64,000 bases of DNA from Bacillus sp. OK048 (GCF_900103525.1 NZ_FNHN01000002.1:434001-498000); one strand, 5' to 3'; numbered from the stretch's first letter, positions 27,120 to 38,130 are shown. Made by a program: numbers and translations. The notes: generated from the sequence alone by a model not told the origin.

Positions 27120-28238
27120 TTAACCCCTTTGTTCAATTGGAACATAAGTCTGCATGCCAGGACCGGTATATTCTGCACGCGGACGAATTAATCTGTTGTT
27201 ATCATATTGTTCTAGAATATGAGCAAGCCAGCCCGAAACCCTGCTTACAGCAAAGATTGGTGTAAATAAATCATGGTCAATACCTAAGCTGTGGTACATA
27301 GAAGCAGAATAGAAATCAACGTTTGGCGGTAATTTCTTTTCACCTGTAACGATTTCTTCTATCTTTTCAGACATCTCAAACCAATGAGGCTCGCCTGTAA
27401 GTTCCGTTAATTTTTTAGACATGGCTCGTAAGTGCTTCGCACGAGGATCGCCGGAGCGATAAACGCGGTGTCCAAAGCCCATGATTTTTTCTTTGTTGGC
27501 AAGCTTTTCACGAACATATGGCTCAACATTTTCAATCGTTCCAATTTCCTTAAGCATTTTCATAACTGCTTCATTTGCACCGCCATGTAGTGGTCCTTTA
27601 AGTGCTCCAATTGCAGCTGTAACTCCTGAGTATACATCGGATAACGTTGCCACACATACTCTCGCTGTAAATGTAGAAGCATTCAGTTCATGATCTGCAT
27701 GTAAAACAAGTGCTTTGTCTAAAGCATCAATAGCAATTTTATCTGGCTCATTTCCAGTTAACATATAAAGAAAGTTTGCCGCAAAGCTTAAGTCGGTTCT
27801 TGGCGCAATCGGTTCAAGTCCTTTTCTAACGCGCGCAAAGGTTGTAATAATGGCCGGCATTTTTGCTTGAAGTCGAACCGCCTTTTGATAGTTTGACTCG
27901 GGGTCCATTAAGTCTGCTTCTTCATCATATAATCCTAATAAAGAAACGGCGGAACGAAGCGCAGCCATTGGATGAACCTTTTCAATTGGATACATTTTAA
28001 AGTGCTCAATCACTTCTTGTGGCAGTGCCGCATTTTCAGCCAGTTGCTTTTTTAATTCTGCTAATTCAGGCGCTGTTGGTAATTTGCGGTGCCACAATAA
28101 GTAAATTACTTCTTCGAAACTTGCATTATCAGCTAAATTATCGATGTCATACCCAACATATGTCAATGTATCATCGATGATTGAACTGATGGAAGAAGTT
28201 GTTGCCACTACCCCTTCAAGACCACGTGTAACTGTCAT
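27120..28238 (-). CDS. citZ: Citrate synthase (major, CitZ type)
   Basis: Condenses acetyl-CoA and oxaloacetate to citrate. The 372-residue small-type enzyme shows the catalytic set: HADHELNASTF, MGFGHRVYRSGDPRAKHL and the Asp in NVDFYSASMYHSLG. The C-terminus RPRAEYTGP is typical. It opens the citZ-icd-mdh cluster; a 125-bp gap to icd contains an imperfect hairpin but no U-run. The region upstream of citZ carries a 245-bp repeat element. Confidence 0.97.
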   Translation of the reverse strand: MTVTRGLEGVVATTSSISSIIDDTLTYVGYDIDNLADNASFEEVIYLLWHRKLPTAPELAELKKQLAENAALPQEVIEHFKMYPIEKVHPMAALRSAVSLLGLYDEEADLMDPESNYQKAVRLQAKMPAIITTFARVRKGLEPIAPRTDLSFAANFLYMLTGNEPDKIAIDALDKALVLHADHELNASTFTARVCVATLSDVYSGVTAAIGALKGPLHGGANEAVMKMLKEIGTIENVEPYVREKLANKEKIMGFGHRVYRSGDPRAKHLRAMSKKLTELTGEPHWFEMSEKIEEIVTGEKKLPPNVDFYSASMYHSLGIDHDLFTPIFAVSRVSGWLAHILEQYDNNRLIRPRAEYTGPGMQTYVPIEQRG

Positions 28239-28393
28239 AGAAAATCTCTCCTTCTCATTCTAATTTCCCCATTACCCATTTGTAAAAAGAAGTATTTTTA
28301 TCAGCTGAAATCGAACAACGGTCACAGCTGTGTTGAAAGATATTCTTCATTTCAAACATTGATTATGAATGAATATGGCGCGCCTCTTTTTTT
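28239..28393. other. citZ leader region
   Basis: This contains the citZ ribosome site (AAGGAGAG, about 28245-28252) and AT-rich DNA. I found no convincing sigma-A promoter or cre. The next 245 bp are a repeat element. The stretch at 28639-28855 beyond it holds an inverted pair AATAACTT / AAGTTATT (28691-28698 and 28713-28720), which could be a regulator site, but I cannot assign it. Confidence 0.4.
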
Positions 28394-28638
28394 AAGGCTG
28401 TGTTAAACAAGACTGTTGATTTGCGCTCCACTAAGGAAAGCTTCATTGAATAATCACCGCAGGGACAGGCGTTCTTTGCCTGTCACGAGGCACTTCGCTT
28501 TCCGCGGGCGGTCGGTGAGCCTCCTCGCCGCTGCGCGTCTGCGGGGTCTCACCCTGACCTGCTAGTCCCGCAGGAGTCTCGTGCCTTCCGCGCAAAACAA
28601 CAGGCTATAAAATCAACAATAAACTTTAACACAGCCTT
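28394..28638. repeat. MITE-like high-GC element, copy 1 (245 bp)
   Basis: Perfect 14-bp terminal inverted repeats, AAGGCTGTGTTAAA (28394-28407) and its complement (28625-28638), are followed on both sides by an inner inverted TGTTGATTT. The interior is far richer in GC than the flanks and contains CGCTTTCCGC, GCCTCCTCG, GCGGGGTCTC and CCCGCAGGAGTCTCG. No transposase frame is present. A relative lies in inverted orientation at 59101-59333. Confidence 0.85.
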
Positions 28639-28855
28639 TTTAAACAAAATATCTAGATTGAGCGCTTGCTCGGGAAAAGACCAACAAGCAAATAACTTAT
28701 TTGTTGATGAAAAAGTTATTTCACAAGTAATCTAGCATATTAATGTGACTTATGTAAAAAAGGATGCGCTTTCAAGTCCTATTATAAACAATTATCAGAT
28801 TTTTGTGAACGAAAAGGGGTTGAAAAGTTCAAAAAAATATTATTTTACAAAAAAA

Positions 28856-29317
28856 CTAGTGAAAAAAATCGATTATTTTCATTACTGTATAGGCAATTCC
28901 AGCACCAATAAGTGGTCCAACAGCCACACCTTTAAAAATAGATACGGATAAAATGGTTCCTAAGACCAGTGCGGTTGTAATATGCGGCTCATTTTGTAAT
29001 AAAGATATTCCGCCCTTTGCAAGTAATGCTACAAGAATACCAGAAATGAGCGCTATCCAAGCTTGTGGTGATTTAAAAGCACCAGACAAATCTTTAAAAC
29101 CAATATCCCCCGATGCTATCGGAGCTAACACAGCAATTGTAATGAGGGTAATTCCCCAGTTAATTCCTTTGCTTTGTAAAAAAGTAAAGGATTTGCTATC
29201 AAGTCCGCTCAACTTTAAAACAAGTAAGACGACAATAGCAATCAACAAGGAGTTGTTTTTTGCAATAATCCCAATAATTAGCAGTAGTAATAAGAACAAT
29301 AATGACTCATTAAACAT
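28856..29317 (-). CDS. ytwI: DUF441 membrane protein
   Basis: A 153-residue protein with four to five hydrophobic segments. The DUF441 features are KSFTFLQSKGINWGITLITIAVLAPIASGDIG and the final GVAVGPLIGAGIAYTVM. It matches YtwI of B. subtilis in length and location upstream of citZ. Function unknown. It is divergent from ytvI. Confidence 0.88.
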   Translation of the reverse strand: MFNESLLFLLLLLIIGIIAKNNSLLIAIVVLLVLKLSGLDSKSFTFLQSKGINWGITLITIAVLAPIASGDIGFKDLSGAFKSPQAWIALISGILVALLAKGGISLLQNEPHITTALVLGTILSVSIFKGVAVGPLIGAGIAYTVMKIIDFFH

Positions 29318-29362
29318 TTACTTCATCCACCTTTTTATCATCTCTGTATGGAAAATCATGCG

Positions 29363-29391
29363 TTGTTATGCAAATAATGTTAAACTATAAC
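29363..29391 (+). promoter_or_regulatory. Candidate sigma-A-type promoter of ytvI
   Basis: TTGTTA (29363-29368), a 17-bp spacer and TATAAC (29386-29391) precede the gene by 30 bp. Because ytvI is a sporulation gene in relatives, a sporulation sigma factor could act instead. Confidence 0.5.
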
Positions 29392-29421
29392 TACCTATAT
29401 GACTGGTTAGGAGGCATGTTA

Positions 29422-30537
29422 TTGGATAAAAAATACTTGTATCAAACGGTAAGGTTCATTTTAGTGTTTGCGATTATTGTTATCGCACTTCTAGCATTTT
29501 ATTATTTATCAAAAGTGACCTATCCATTTCTAATTGCCTTAGTAATTGCCTTTTTTATCAATCCAATTGTTACCATATTCGAAAGAAAACTTCGAATGCC
29601 TAGAGGATTAGCTGTCTTTGTGGCGTTAATTTTTATTTTTGCGATTCTTGCAGGCTTAGTTACACTGTTGGTTGCTGAAATTGTTTCGGGTGCAAATTAC
29701 CTTGCTAGAGTTGTTCCCGAGCATTTGGATACATTAATTGGCTATATCGAAGAGTATATTACTGGTCAAATTATCCCTCTTTATAATCAATTAACAGGCA
29801 TGTTTAAACAGTTGGATAATGGCCAGCAAAATACGATCATCAATAATATTCAAAATGTCGGCACAACAATTGGGTCTACGGTTGGAACATTCATTCAAAA
29901 TCTTTTTGGCAATATCCCAGTGATTCTTTCATGGTTCCCAAATGCAGCAACAGTATTAATTTTTTCCTTGCTAGCTACCTTTTTTATTAGTAAAGATTGG
30001 GACAAATTTTCACGGTTCGGAAACAGGATATTACCAGAAAAAGCTAAATCAAGCAGTAAAACGGTCATTGTTGATTTGCAGAAGGCCTTATTTGGTTTTC
30101 TGAAGGCGCAATTAACTCTTATTTCTATAACAACGGTTATTATTTTAATCGGACTGCTTGTCCTTCGGGTTGATTATGCGATCACCATTGCTTTAATAAC
30201 CGGTGTCGTGGACATTATTCCCTATCTTGGTACTGGGGCTGTTTTTGTACCATGGATTATCTATGAAGTCATTACAGGGGATATTGGTCTCGCTGTGGGC
30301 TTAGGGGTACTTTATTTATTGGTTATTGTTCAAAGACAAGTGATGGAACCCAAAATACTCTCATCTAATATTGGGATCGATCCATTAGCCACGTTGATCG
30401 CGTTGTTTGTCGGATTTAAACTTATTGGTTTTCTAGGATTAATCGTTGGACCAGTGACCCTAGTTATTATCAGCACCCTCTACCGCGCAAATGTTTTTCA
30501 CGACCTATGGACTTTTATAAAAGGAAAAGAAATATAA
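29422..30537 (+). CDS. ytvI: Sporulation integral membrane protein YtvI (AI-2E exporter family)
   Basis: A 371-residue polytopic protein of the AI-2E/PerM transporter family with about eight membrane segments. A long extracytoplasmic loop lies after the second pair (about residues 75-145). The family's C-terminal GIDPLATLIALFVGFKLIGFLGLIVGPV block is clear. I start at the TTG at 29422, which has AGGAGG at a 7-bp distance and gives the same length as B. subtilis YtvI; the ATG at 29416 is too close to the site. Transport substrate unknown; family naming ties it to sporulation. Confidence 0.87.
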   Translation: MDKKYLYQTVRFILVFAIIVIALLAFYYLSKVTYPFLIALVIAFFINPIVTIFERKLRMPRGLAVFVALIFIFAILAGLVTLLVAEIVSGANYLARVVPEHLDTLIGYIEEYITGQIIPLYNQLTGMFKQLDNGQQNTIINNIQNVGTTIGSTVGTFIQNLFGNIPVILSWFPNAATVLIFSLLATFFISKDWDKFSRFGNRILPEKAKSSSKTVIVDLQKALFGFLKAQLTLISITTVIILIGLLVLRVDYAITIALITGVVDIIPYLGTGAVFVPWIIYEVITGDIGLAVGLGVLYLLVIVQRQVMEPKILSSNIGIDPLATLIALFVGFKLIGFLGLIVGPVTLVIISTLYRANVFHDLWTFIKGKEI

Positions 30538-30544
30538 TAGCAAA

Positions 30545-30578
30545 AACGTCAATCTCCAATTGGAAGTTGGCGTTTTTT
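30545..30578. terminator. Bidirectional terminator between ytvI and fxsA
   Basis: AACGTCAA / TTGGCGTT with an inner CCAATTGG palindrome is flanked by A and T runs on both sides, so it can serve ytvI (+) and fxsA (-). Confidence 0.85.
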
Positions 30579-30963
30579 ATTTGATAATCTTAATATTCCC
30601 TTTTTCAATTCTCTTTCGTAAAGAATTTATCATCAGGAATTTAAATGGCTTTCTTGTAGGTGGGAATAAAAACAAAAATCCGAAGATATCGGTAATAAAC
30701 CCAGGTGCCAATAGAAGCGTTCCGCCAATTAAAATACTAATGCCATCCAATACAGAGTCACCAGGAATTTGACCATAGGCAAGCTGTTCCTGGGCTCTTT
30801 TTATCGTTTGCAGTCCTTCTCGCTTAGCCAAGTAAGCACCAACTACTCCTGTAAAAATAATAAAAGCAATCGTTGGCAACACCCCGAACGTTTTTCCTGA
30901 TACAAGCAGAACCCCAATATCAATGGCAGGGATCACAATAATTAATAAAGCTAAATAGCGCAT
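30577..30963 (-). CDS. fxsA: FxsA-family membrane protein
   Basis: A 128-residue protein with an N-terminal hydrophobic region, TGVVGAYLAKREGL, and a second hydrophobic block GGTLLLAPGFITDIFGFLFLFPPTR, which are the hallmarks of FxsA. The E. coli founder relieves F-exclusion of phage T7 when overproduced; the role in Bacillus (ytzA) is unknown. It lies downstream of pyk in the same direction, beyond the pyk terminator. Confidence 0.88.
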   Translation of the reverse strand: MRYLALLIIVIPAIDIGVLLVSGKTFGVLPTIAFIIFTGVVGAYLAKREGLQTIKRAQEQLAYGQIPGDSVLDGISILIGGTLLLAPGFITDIFGFLFLFPPTRKPFKFLMINSLRKRIEKGNIKIIK

Positions 30964-31023
30964 TTATTTATCTCCTTCAAACCAGCTTGTATTAATTATA
31001 TACCGAATTGGTAATTTAGTGCT

Positions 31024-31051
31024 CAAAAAAAAAGAAGGGGTAATCCCTTCT
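31024..31051 (-). terminator. Terminator of pfkA-pyk
   Basis: The stem AGAAGGG / CCCTTCT region is followed by nine T residues on the minus strand, soon after the pyk stop. Confidence 0.88.
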
Positions 31052-31062
31052 CTTCTCCAATC

Positions 31063-32826
31063 TTAAAGGACGCTTGCGTGTCCGTTATAGATGACACCTC
31101 TTGATGCGTCTACTGTGATTTCTTGACCGTCTTTGAACAGTTCTAGTGCGTTTTCAACACCAACAATGACTGGGATGCCAAGATTTAGTCCAACGACAGC
31201 TGCGTGGCTAGTTAGTCCGCCTTCTTGGGTGATCAGAGCAGCACATTTTTCAATAGCCGGTACCATATCACGATCTGAACCTAGGGTAATTAAAATGGAT
31301 CCTGGCTTTACCTTTTCAATAGCCTCCCCCGCATTATGGGCAATAACTACTTTACCAAAAGCGGACTTACGGCCAATCCCTTGTGCTCTAGTGATAATAT
31401 CACCGACAACATGAATCTTCATCAAATTGGTTGTACCTGCTTCACCAACAGGAACTCCAGCTGTGATGACAACTAGATCACCATGTTTGACAAGACCACT
31501 GTTGACACTATCTTCCACTGCACTATCAAGCATTTCATCCGTTGAGGTGCACATTTTTCCAAGCTGAGGATATACACCCCATACAAGCGCTAATCGGCGG
31601 CAAACATGCTCGTTTGCAGTAACTGCCACAATTGGTGCCTTTGTGCGGTATTTTGAAATCATTCTTGCAGTATGTCCACTTTCAGTTGGTGTAATAATTG
31701 CATTTACCTCAAGATTTAAAGCAGTATGGGCAACTGACTGACCAATTGCGTCTGTAAGATTGTGTTCTGTATCTTTTCTGCGAGCAGAAAGAATTTCTTT
31801 ATGGTCTAGAGCTGATTCTGCTCTAGAAGCTATATTATGCATGGTTTGCACAGCTTCAACAGGATATACTCCTGCCGCTGTTTCACCAGATAACATAATG
31901 GCATCCGTACCATCAAAAATTGCATTGGCAACATCACTTGCTTCTGCACGTGTCGGACGTGGGTTACGCTGCATAGAGTCAAGCATTTGGGTAGCTGTAA
32001 TTACGGGTTTACCAAGTGCATTACATTTTTTAATTAACATTTTTTGCACGAGTGGTACTTCCTCAGCAGGTATTTCTACACCAAGATCTCCACGAGCGAC
32101 CATTAAACCATCAGAAACTTCAAGGATTTCATCAATATTATCTACGCCCTCTTGGTTTTCAATCTTAGGGATAATATGAATATGTGTAGCCTGCTTTTCT
32201 TCTAGAATCTGACGGATTTCCAAAACATCACTTGCACGGCGGACAAAGGATGCCGCAATAAAATCTATACCTTGTTCAATTCCAAACAGGATATCATTTG
32301 TATCCTTTTCAGTGATACCTGGAAGCTTCACCGATACTCCAGGAACGTTAACCCCTTTTTTGTTTTTCAATGTTCCACTGTTAAGGATTTTTGTTTGAAT
32401 TTCATTTTGTTCTTTATCAATATGAAGGACTTCTAGTCCGATTAAACCATCATCCAAAAGGATTTTAGACCCTACCTGAACATCATCAATTAATCCTGGA
32501 TATGTAATCGAAAACTTTTCAGTTGTCCCTTCTACCTCGTTCATCGATACAATAATGTTATCTCCAGACGTTAGTTCAATTGCTCCGTTTACCATATTAT
32601 TCGTGCGGATTTCTGGACCTTTTGTATCAAGTAAAATCGCAACCGTTTTACCTGTCATTTTAGATGCTTCACGAATATTTTGGATTCGCTGACCATGCTC
32701 TTCGAAGTCACCATGGGAGAAATTTAAGCGACACACATTCATCCCTGATTCCATCAATTGAGTTAACTTTTCTACACTTTCACTTGCAGGACCGATCGTA
32801 CATACGATTTTCGTTTTACGCAACAT
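31063..32826 (-). CDS. pyk: Pyruvate kinase with extra C-terminal domain
   Basis: Final glycolytic step, PEP plus ADP to pyruvate plus ATP. The 587 residues comprise the standard kinase ([46 protein letters not shown]). They end in the additional PEP-utiliser-like domain typical of Bacillus/Geobacillus enzymes, with [21 protein letters not shown]. Its role there is structural/allosteric; the phosphohistidine motif is present in form, but catalysis is not implied. It follows pfkA after 60 bp. Confidence 0.98.
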   Translation of the reverse strand: MLRKTKIVCTIGPASESVEKLTQLMESGMNVCRLNFSHGDFEEHGQRIQNIREASKMTGKTVAILLDTKGPEIRTNNMVNGAIELTSGDNIIVSMNEVEGTTEKFSITYPGLIDDVQVGSKILLDDGLIGLEVLHIDKEQNEIQTKILNSGTLKNKKGVNVPGVSVKLPGITEKDTNDILFGIEQGIDFIAASFVRRASDVLEIRQILEEKQATHIHIIPKIENQEGVDNIDEILEVSDGLMVARGDLGVEIPAEEVPLVQKMLIKKCNALGKPVITATQMLDSMQRNPRPTRAEASDVANAIFDGTDAIMLSGETAAGVYPVEAVQTMHNIASRAESALDHKEILSARRKDTEHNLTDAIGQSVAHTALNLEVNAIITPTESGHTARMISKYRTKAPIVAVTANEHVCRRLALVWGVYPQLGKMCTSTDEMLDSAVEDSVNSGLVKHGDLVVITAGVPVGEAGTTNLMKIHVVGDIITRAQGIGRKSAFGKVVIAHNAGEAIEKVKPGSILITLGSDRDMVPAIEKCAALITQEGGLTSHAAVVGLNLGIPVIVGVENALELFKDGQEITVDASRGVIYNGHASVL

Positions 32827-32886
32827 CTTTGTTTCCTCCTATATTTCAACTAGTACTTTTAGATAGGGCTCTTTTCTTTCAACAGC

Positions 32887-33846
<960 letters not shown>

Positions 33847-34036
33847 TTATACCACCTCTAGCAATTTAATTTAATAGTATGTATTTCTAAGTTAAAAGTA
33901 TTCCGTTCCTTAGGTCATAAGCGGTCTTTATATATTATTTACATAAAAGCCGGTAATATTAATAAAATACCACTAAAGAGACACCTTAACAACTCAATCA
34001 CATTAGTATATTTAATAGACGGAATTATCGGTTAAC

Positions 34037-34072
34037 TGAAAACGTTTAACCCTAAGTTGAAAACGCAGTCAT
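34037..34072 (-). promoter_or_regulatory. Tandem cre-like CcpA sites upstream of pfkA
   Basis: TTGAAAACGCAGTCAT (34057-34072) differs from the cre consensus at one position. TGAAAACGTTTAAC (34037-34050) differs at two. Their starts are about 21 bp apart, two helical turns. A candidate promoter TTGTTA-N17-TATTTT lies downstream on the minus strand, so the sites would lie upstream of it, as in CcpA-activated genes. The rest of 33847-34124 shows nothing else that I recognise. Confidence 0.5.
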
Positions 34073-34124
34073 TAACATCTTTTGGAAATGTTTTGACATA
34101 ATTGTGAACGCAGCAAAATAAAGT

Positions 34125-34149
34125 AAAACGTGCTCAGTGAGCACGTTTT
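34125..34149. terminator. Terminator of accDA
   Basis: A near-perfect palindrome, AACGTGCTCA / TGAGCACGTT, is flanked by A4 and T5. It directly follows, and touches, the accA stop. Confidence 0.88.
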
Positions 34150-35123
34150 TAGATACTAATATAGTCCTTTAAAAAGGAATATTCACCAATCGTTCTGAAC
34201 TTATTATAGCGATCAACGATTAATTCTTCTTCTGATAGTTCTAAAAGTTCCTTTAAGGATTTCTTCAAGAAGATGTCAATCGCCTCTGCTTGATCCTTGA
34301 CATCTTTATGCGCGCCACCTTTGATTTCGGGGATGATATCATCAATGATGCCAAGTTCCTTCAAATCTGGTGCAGTTATTTTCATGGATTCGGCAGCCTT
34401 CTTAGAAAGAGAAGAGTCTTTCCATAGAATTGCTGCAGCACCTTCTGGAGAGATAACAGAGTAAGTGGAATTTTCAAGCATATACATGCGGTTGCCAACT
34501 CCTAGAGCCAGCGCTCCTCCACTTCCACCTTCACCAATAACGATACAAATGACTGGAACCTTGAGTCCGGCCATTTCAAACAGGTTCCTTGCTATCGCTT
34601 CACTTTGTCCTCGTTCCTCTGCAGCTTTACCAGGATAGGCACCTTTTGTATCAATGAAACAAATAATAGGACGCTTAAATTTATCCGCTTGCTTCATTAA
34701 CCTTAGTGCCTTTCGATAGCCCTCTGGGTGAGGCATTCCAAAGTTTCTGCGAATATTTTCCTTCGTATCTTTTCCTCTTTGATGGCCAATGACCGTTACA
34801 GGCAGCCCTCTAAATTTAGCAACTCCACCTACAATCGCTTCATCATCACCGAATGTTCTATCGCCGTGACATTCAAAGAAACCGACAAACAGGTTGGAAA
34901 TATAGTCTAATGTAGTCGGTCTATTTGGATGTCGGGCAATTTGCACTCGGTCCCATGGTTTAATATTGTCATAAATATCTTTTTCAAGTTTTTCAAGTCT
35001 TAATTCTAATTTTTCAATTTCTGACGTTAAATCTACATCTGCAGTTTTTGTAAACTCTTTTAGTTCGGCAATTTTATTTCTTAGTTGCACGATTGGGCGT
35101 TCAAATTCTAATTCCCCTACCAT
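34149..35123 (-). CDS. accA: Acetyl-CoA carboxylase carboxyltransferase alpha subunit
   Basis: With AccD forms the transferase that moves CO2 from biotin to acetyl-CoA, giving malonyl-CoA. The 324 residues show [10 protein letters not shown] at the start, [45 protein letters not shown] and [23 protein letters not shown] precedes the ATG. Its start overlaps the accD stop by 7 bp, indicating coupled translation for equal subunits. Confidence 0.98.
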   Translation of the reverse strand: MVGELEFERPIVQLRNKIAELKEFTKTADVDLTSEIEKLELRLEKLEKDIYDNIKPWDRVQIARHPNRPTTLDYISNLFVGFFECHGDRTFGDDEAIVGGVAKFRGLPVTVIGHQRGKDTKENIRRNFGMPHPEGYRKALRLMKQADKFKRPIICFIDTKGAYPGKAAEERGQSEAIARNLFEMAGLKVPVICIVIGEGGSGGALALGVGNRMYMLENSTYSVISPEGAAAILWKDSSLSKKAAESMKITAPDLKELGIIDDIIPEIKGGAHKDVKDQAEAIDIFLKKSLKELLELSEEELIVDRYNKFRTIGEYSFLKDYISI

Positions 35124-35992
35124 CCGAGCTCACCTCCTGGTTGATGAATTTCAAGTATGTTTGTGATTTTATCCACTAAATCAAGTCGTGAAATAATGGC
35201 ATCAAGCTGTCCATGCTTTAAAAGAAACTCTGCTGTTTGGAAGTCTTCAGGCAATTCCTCACGAATCGATTGTTCGATGACTCTGCGTCCTGCAAAACCA
35301 ATTAATGCCCCTGGCTCGGCAAAGTTATAATCGCCAAGTGATGCAAAACTTGCTGAAACGCCTCCCGTTGTAGGGTGCGTCATCATCGAAATAATTAGCC
35401 CGCCATTATCACTAAATCTCTTTAATGCAACGCTTGTTTTGGCCATTTGCATTAAACTTAGGACACCTTCTTGCATTCTGGCACCACCAGATGCGGTAAA
35501 AATAATAAATGGCACAGACAGTTCATCTGCTTTTTCGATAGCACGAGTTATTTTTTCACCAACAACAGAACCCATACTTCCCATTCTAAATGTAGAGTCC
35601 ATAATCGCTAGAACAATCTTATTACCATTAACACTTCCGCAGCCAGTGACAACTGCTTCGTTAATCTTTGTTTTTTGGCGATCTTTTTCTACTTTTTCAA
35701 GATAATCCGGGAAGTTCAACGGATTTTCAGAGATCATGTTTTCATTGATTTCTGAAAAGCTGTCCTCATCTAAAAAGCTGACAATCCGCTCCTTTGCGTT
35801 CATGGCAAAGTGGTATCCACACTGTAAGCAAACCTTCATATTTTTAGTTAATTCTTTTGTATACATAATCGTTTTACAGGATGGACATTTAGTCATAATT
35901 CCTTCAGGTACATCATTCTTCGCTGCCTCGGTAGGAATCGTTGCATATTTCTTCTTTTTAGGTGTATTTTTTGTAAAAAGTTCTTTAAGCAA
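35117..35992 (-). CDS. accD: Acetyl-CoA carboxylase carboxyltransferase beta subunit
   Basis: Zinc-containing partner of AccA. Zinc ligands are Cys36, Cys39, Cys55 and Cys58 (CPSC ... CLQC). The crotonase-like core shows [29 protein letters not shown] and [15 protein letters not shown] start at a TTG (35992), 10 bp after GGGAGG, because the resulting N-terminus MLKELFTK matches B. subtilis AccD. The in-frame ATG at 36010 has no site and would include the ribosome site in the coding region. Confidence 0.95.
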   Translation of the reverse strand: MLKELFTKNTPKKKKYATIPTEAAKNDVPEGIMTKCPSCKTIMYTKELTKNMKVCLQCGYHFAMNAKERIVSFLDEDSFSEINENMISENPLNFPDYLEKVEKDRQKTKINEAVVTGCGSVNGNKIVLAIMDSTFRMGSMGSVVGEKITRAIEKADELSVPFIIFTASGGARMQEGVLSLMQMAKTSVALKRFSDNGGLIISMMTHPTTGGVSASFASLGDYNFAEPGALIGFAGRRVIEQSIREELPEDFQTAEFLLKHGQLDAIISRLDLVDKITNILEIHQPGGELGW

Positions 35993-36099
35993 TTCGCCCA
36001 AACCTCCCATGTCTGAAAATCAAGCCAAGCGGCAAGTTTTTTTATCTTATATTGAAGTCTTTCCTTAAATAATGACCATTCAAACCTAACCTTTAAAAA

Positions 36100-36112
36100 T
36101 TGGTCAGACCAC
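36100..36112 (-). promoter_or_regulatory. GntR-type operator upstream of accD
   Basis: TTGGTCAGACCAC contains the perfect palindrome TGGTCAGACCA (36101-36111), the form expected for FadR/FCD-subfamily GntR repressors. The identical 11-mer lies upstream of the malic enzyme gene. It is about 110 bp before the accD start; TATAAG near 36050 could be the -10 box. Confidence 0.65.
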
Positions 36113-36191
36113 CCAAAAATGAAAAATGCCCACTTCACTTAGGGCTCGTTGGCTTGTCTATCACTATAAAGGATAGATCCTTCAAATTCTG

Positions 36192-36815
36192 TTAGTATTT
36201 GTCGGTTAAATTAGACAAATTTCTTAATTGCCGATAAGCGGATAAGGTCTTTAACTCATCTTTTTCAATCAATGCTTCGATTAACAATAAAAAATTATCC
36301 TGATTATACTCCATATTCTTGGGCTGTACTGAATTGTAATAATCCTTTAATATTAACCAGATTCTCGAAAACAAATAATTATCTGCTATCTCAATGAGGT
36401 GATAAAAGATTTGATCGTCATTTAATTGATTTCTTTCAACTAGACCTTTTAACTGCAATAACCGCTTTTCGTCTATTCTACTTATAACTAATCGAAGTAA
36501 ATCCATTTCAATTAAATTCTTTGTTTCAATCACATCAAGCTTAGCTTTTTCATCTTGGAGAATAAAGGTGCCAAGAAGCTGCACAAGCTGATTGCCCTGA
36601 AAGTCTCTGATGAAAGTACCTTCACCACGTCTTGTTTCGATTAACCCAAGCAGTTCCAACGCCCTTAAAGCTTCCCGAACGGAAGAGCGCCCGACATTCA
36701 GGCGCTCAGACAATTCCCGTTCAGATGGGATTTTATCTCCAGATATTAAATTATCTGCAGCAATCATCGCTCTAAGCTGTTTAACAATCTCTAGATATAC
36801 TTTTTTATTCGCCAC
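36192..36815 (-). CDS. GntR/FadR-subfamily transcriptional regulator
   Basis: A 207-residue regulator. The N-terminal winged helix has the GntR signature IPSERELSERLNVGRSSVREALRALELLGLIETRRGEGTFI (about 28-70). The C-terminal all-alpha FCD-like ligand domain starts near 88, with IETKNLIEMDLLRLVISRI and HLIEIADN. It lies 7 bp downstream of malic enzyme in the same direction, so they form an operon, and upstream of accD. The shared palindromes in front of both transcription units suggest it controls both. The effector is unknown; a carboxylate or acyl-CoA is plausible. Confidence 0.88.
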   Translation of the reverse strand: MANKKVYLEIVKQLRAMIAADNLISGDKIPSERELSERLNVGRSSVREALRALELLGLIETRRGEGTFIRDFQGNQLVQLLGTFILQDEKAKLDVIETKNLIEMDLLRLVISRIDEKRLLQLKGLVERNQLNDDQIFYHLIEIADNYLFSRIWLILKDYYNSVQPKNMEYNQDNFLLLIEALIEKDELKTLSAYRQLRNLSNLTDKY

Positions 36816-36822
36816 TAATTAA

Positions 36823-38061
36823 TCACTCACTTTTACCAATAATAGCGAGCCTGGCTGTTTTTTCTTTAATATCTTCAGGATCAACCTTGATACGGGCAAC
36901 ACCTGTTTCCATAGCCGCTTTAGCTACAGCTGCAGCAACAGCTGGCGCCACTCTTGGATCAAAAGGAGCAGGGATAACATAATCCTCATTTAGCTCTGAT
37001 TCATGTATTAAACTGGCAATTGCCTCAACAGCTGCCACCTTCATCTTTTCGTTGATATGTGTCGCACGCACATCCAGCGCACCACGGAAGATTCCAGGGA
37101 AAGCTAGTACATTATTTACTTGATTTGGAAAGTCAGATCTACCCGTTCCAATCACTTTTGCTCCCGCTTCTTTTGCCACATCCGGCATGATCTCTGGATT
37201 TGGATTAGCCATTGCGAAAATAATAGAATCATTATTCATGGAAGCAACCATTTCCTTTGTCAGTGCTCCTGCAACAGATACGCCAATAAATACATCTGCC
37301 CCTTTAATTACATCTGCAAGGCTACCAGTAAGATTTTCACGATTGGTGAATTTAGCTACTTCTGCCTTAACGTCATTCATACCTTGTGGGCGGCCTTCAT
37401 AAATAGCGCCCTTAGTATCACACATAATAATATCTCTTACACCATAGCTGTGCAATAATTTAATAATGGCAATTCCGGCTGCACCAGCTCCATTAGCAAC
37501 AACTTTGATTTCAGTAATTTTTTTGCCCGTTAACTTAAGAGCATTTACAAGTCCAGCAACCGTTACAATGGCGGTACCGTGCTGATCATCATGAAAAATA
37601 GGAATATTGGTTTCTTTTTTTAATCTCTCTTCAATCACAAAGCAATTTGGAGCAGCGATATCTTCTAGATTCACTCCGCCGAATGTCGGCTCAAGTAACT
37701 TTACTGTTTCGATTATTTTTTCTACATCAGTTGTGTTTAAACAAATTGGGAAGGCATCAACGCCAGCAAAGCTTTTAAATAATACTGCTTTTCCCTCCAT
37801 AACTGGAAGTGCAGCTTCTGGTCCAATATTCCCCAAACCTAAGACAGCTGTCCCATCTGTGACTACAGCTACCATATTGCCCTTCATCGTGTATTCATAA
37901 ACCATTTCTGGCTTTTCATAAATGTCTTTACACGGTTCAGCAACCCCAGGAGAATACGCTAAACTAAGATCCTTAGCATTTCTTACAGGTACTTTTGATT
38001 TAGACTCAAGCTTTCCTTTGTTAATACGATGCATATGTAGTGCTTCTTCGCGTAAAGTCAA
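36823..38061 (-). CDS. ytsJ: NAD(P)-dependent malic enzyme
   Basis: Oxidative decarboxylation of malate to pyruvate; YtsJ of B. subtilis is the NADP-dependent form that balances NADPH. The 412 residues show SLAYSPGVAEPC, TDGTAVLGLGNIGPEA, the metal site FHDDQHGTAIV, and the Rossmann motif VANGAGAAGIAI. FAMANPNPEI lies near the substrate site. It is the first gene of a two-gene operon with the GntR regulator and has an operator-like palindrome about 70 bp before its start. Confidence 0.94.
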   Translation of the reverse strand: MTLREEALHMHRINKGKLESKSKVPVRNAKDLSLAYSPGVAEPCKDIYEKPEMVYEYTMKGNMVAVVTDGTAVLGLGNIGPEAALPVMEGKAVLFKSFAGVDAFPICLNTTDVEKIIETVKLLEPTFGGVNLEDIAAPNCFVIEERLKKETNIPIFHDDQHGTAIVTVAGLVNALKLTGKKITEIKVVANGAGAAGIAIIKLLHSYGVRDIIMCDTKGAIYEGRPQGMNDVKAEVAKFTNRENLTGSLADVIKGADVFIGVSVAGALTKEMVASMNNDSIIFAMANPNPEIMPDVAKEAGAKVIGTGRSDFPNQVNNVLAFPGIFRGALDVRATHINEKMKVAAVEAIASLIHESELNEDYVIPAPFDPRVAPAVAAAVAKAAMETGVARIKVDPEDIKEKTARLAIIGKSE

Positions 38062-38130
38062 GATAAACCACCCCTTATATTAATACAAAAAGATATTGAT
38101 AAATGCAATTTATTTTAGTAGGTTTCTCCA

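Noticed and set aside
28394..28638. Insertion sequence
   Set aside because: No transposase or remnant; at 245 bp it can only be a non-autonomous element.
28672..28687. cre site upstream of citZ (GAGCGCTTGCTC)
   Set aside because: Aligned with the cre consensus it fails at several fixed positions on both strands; it is only a small palindrome.
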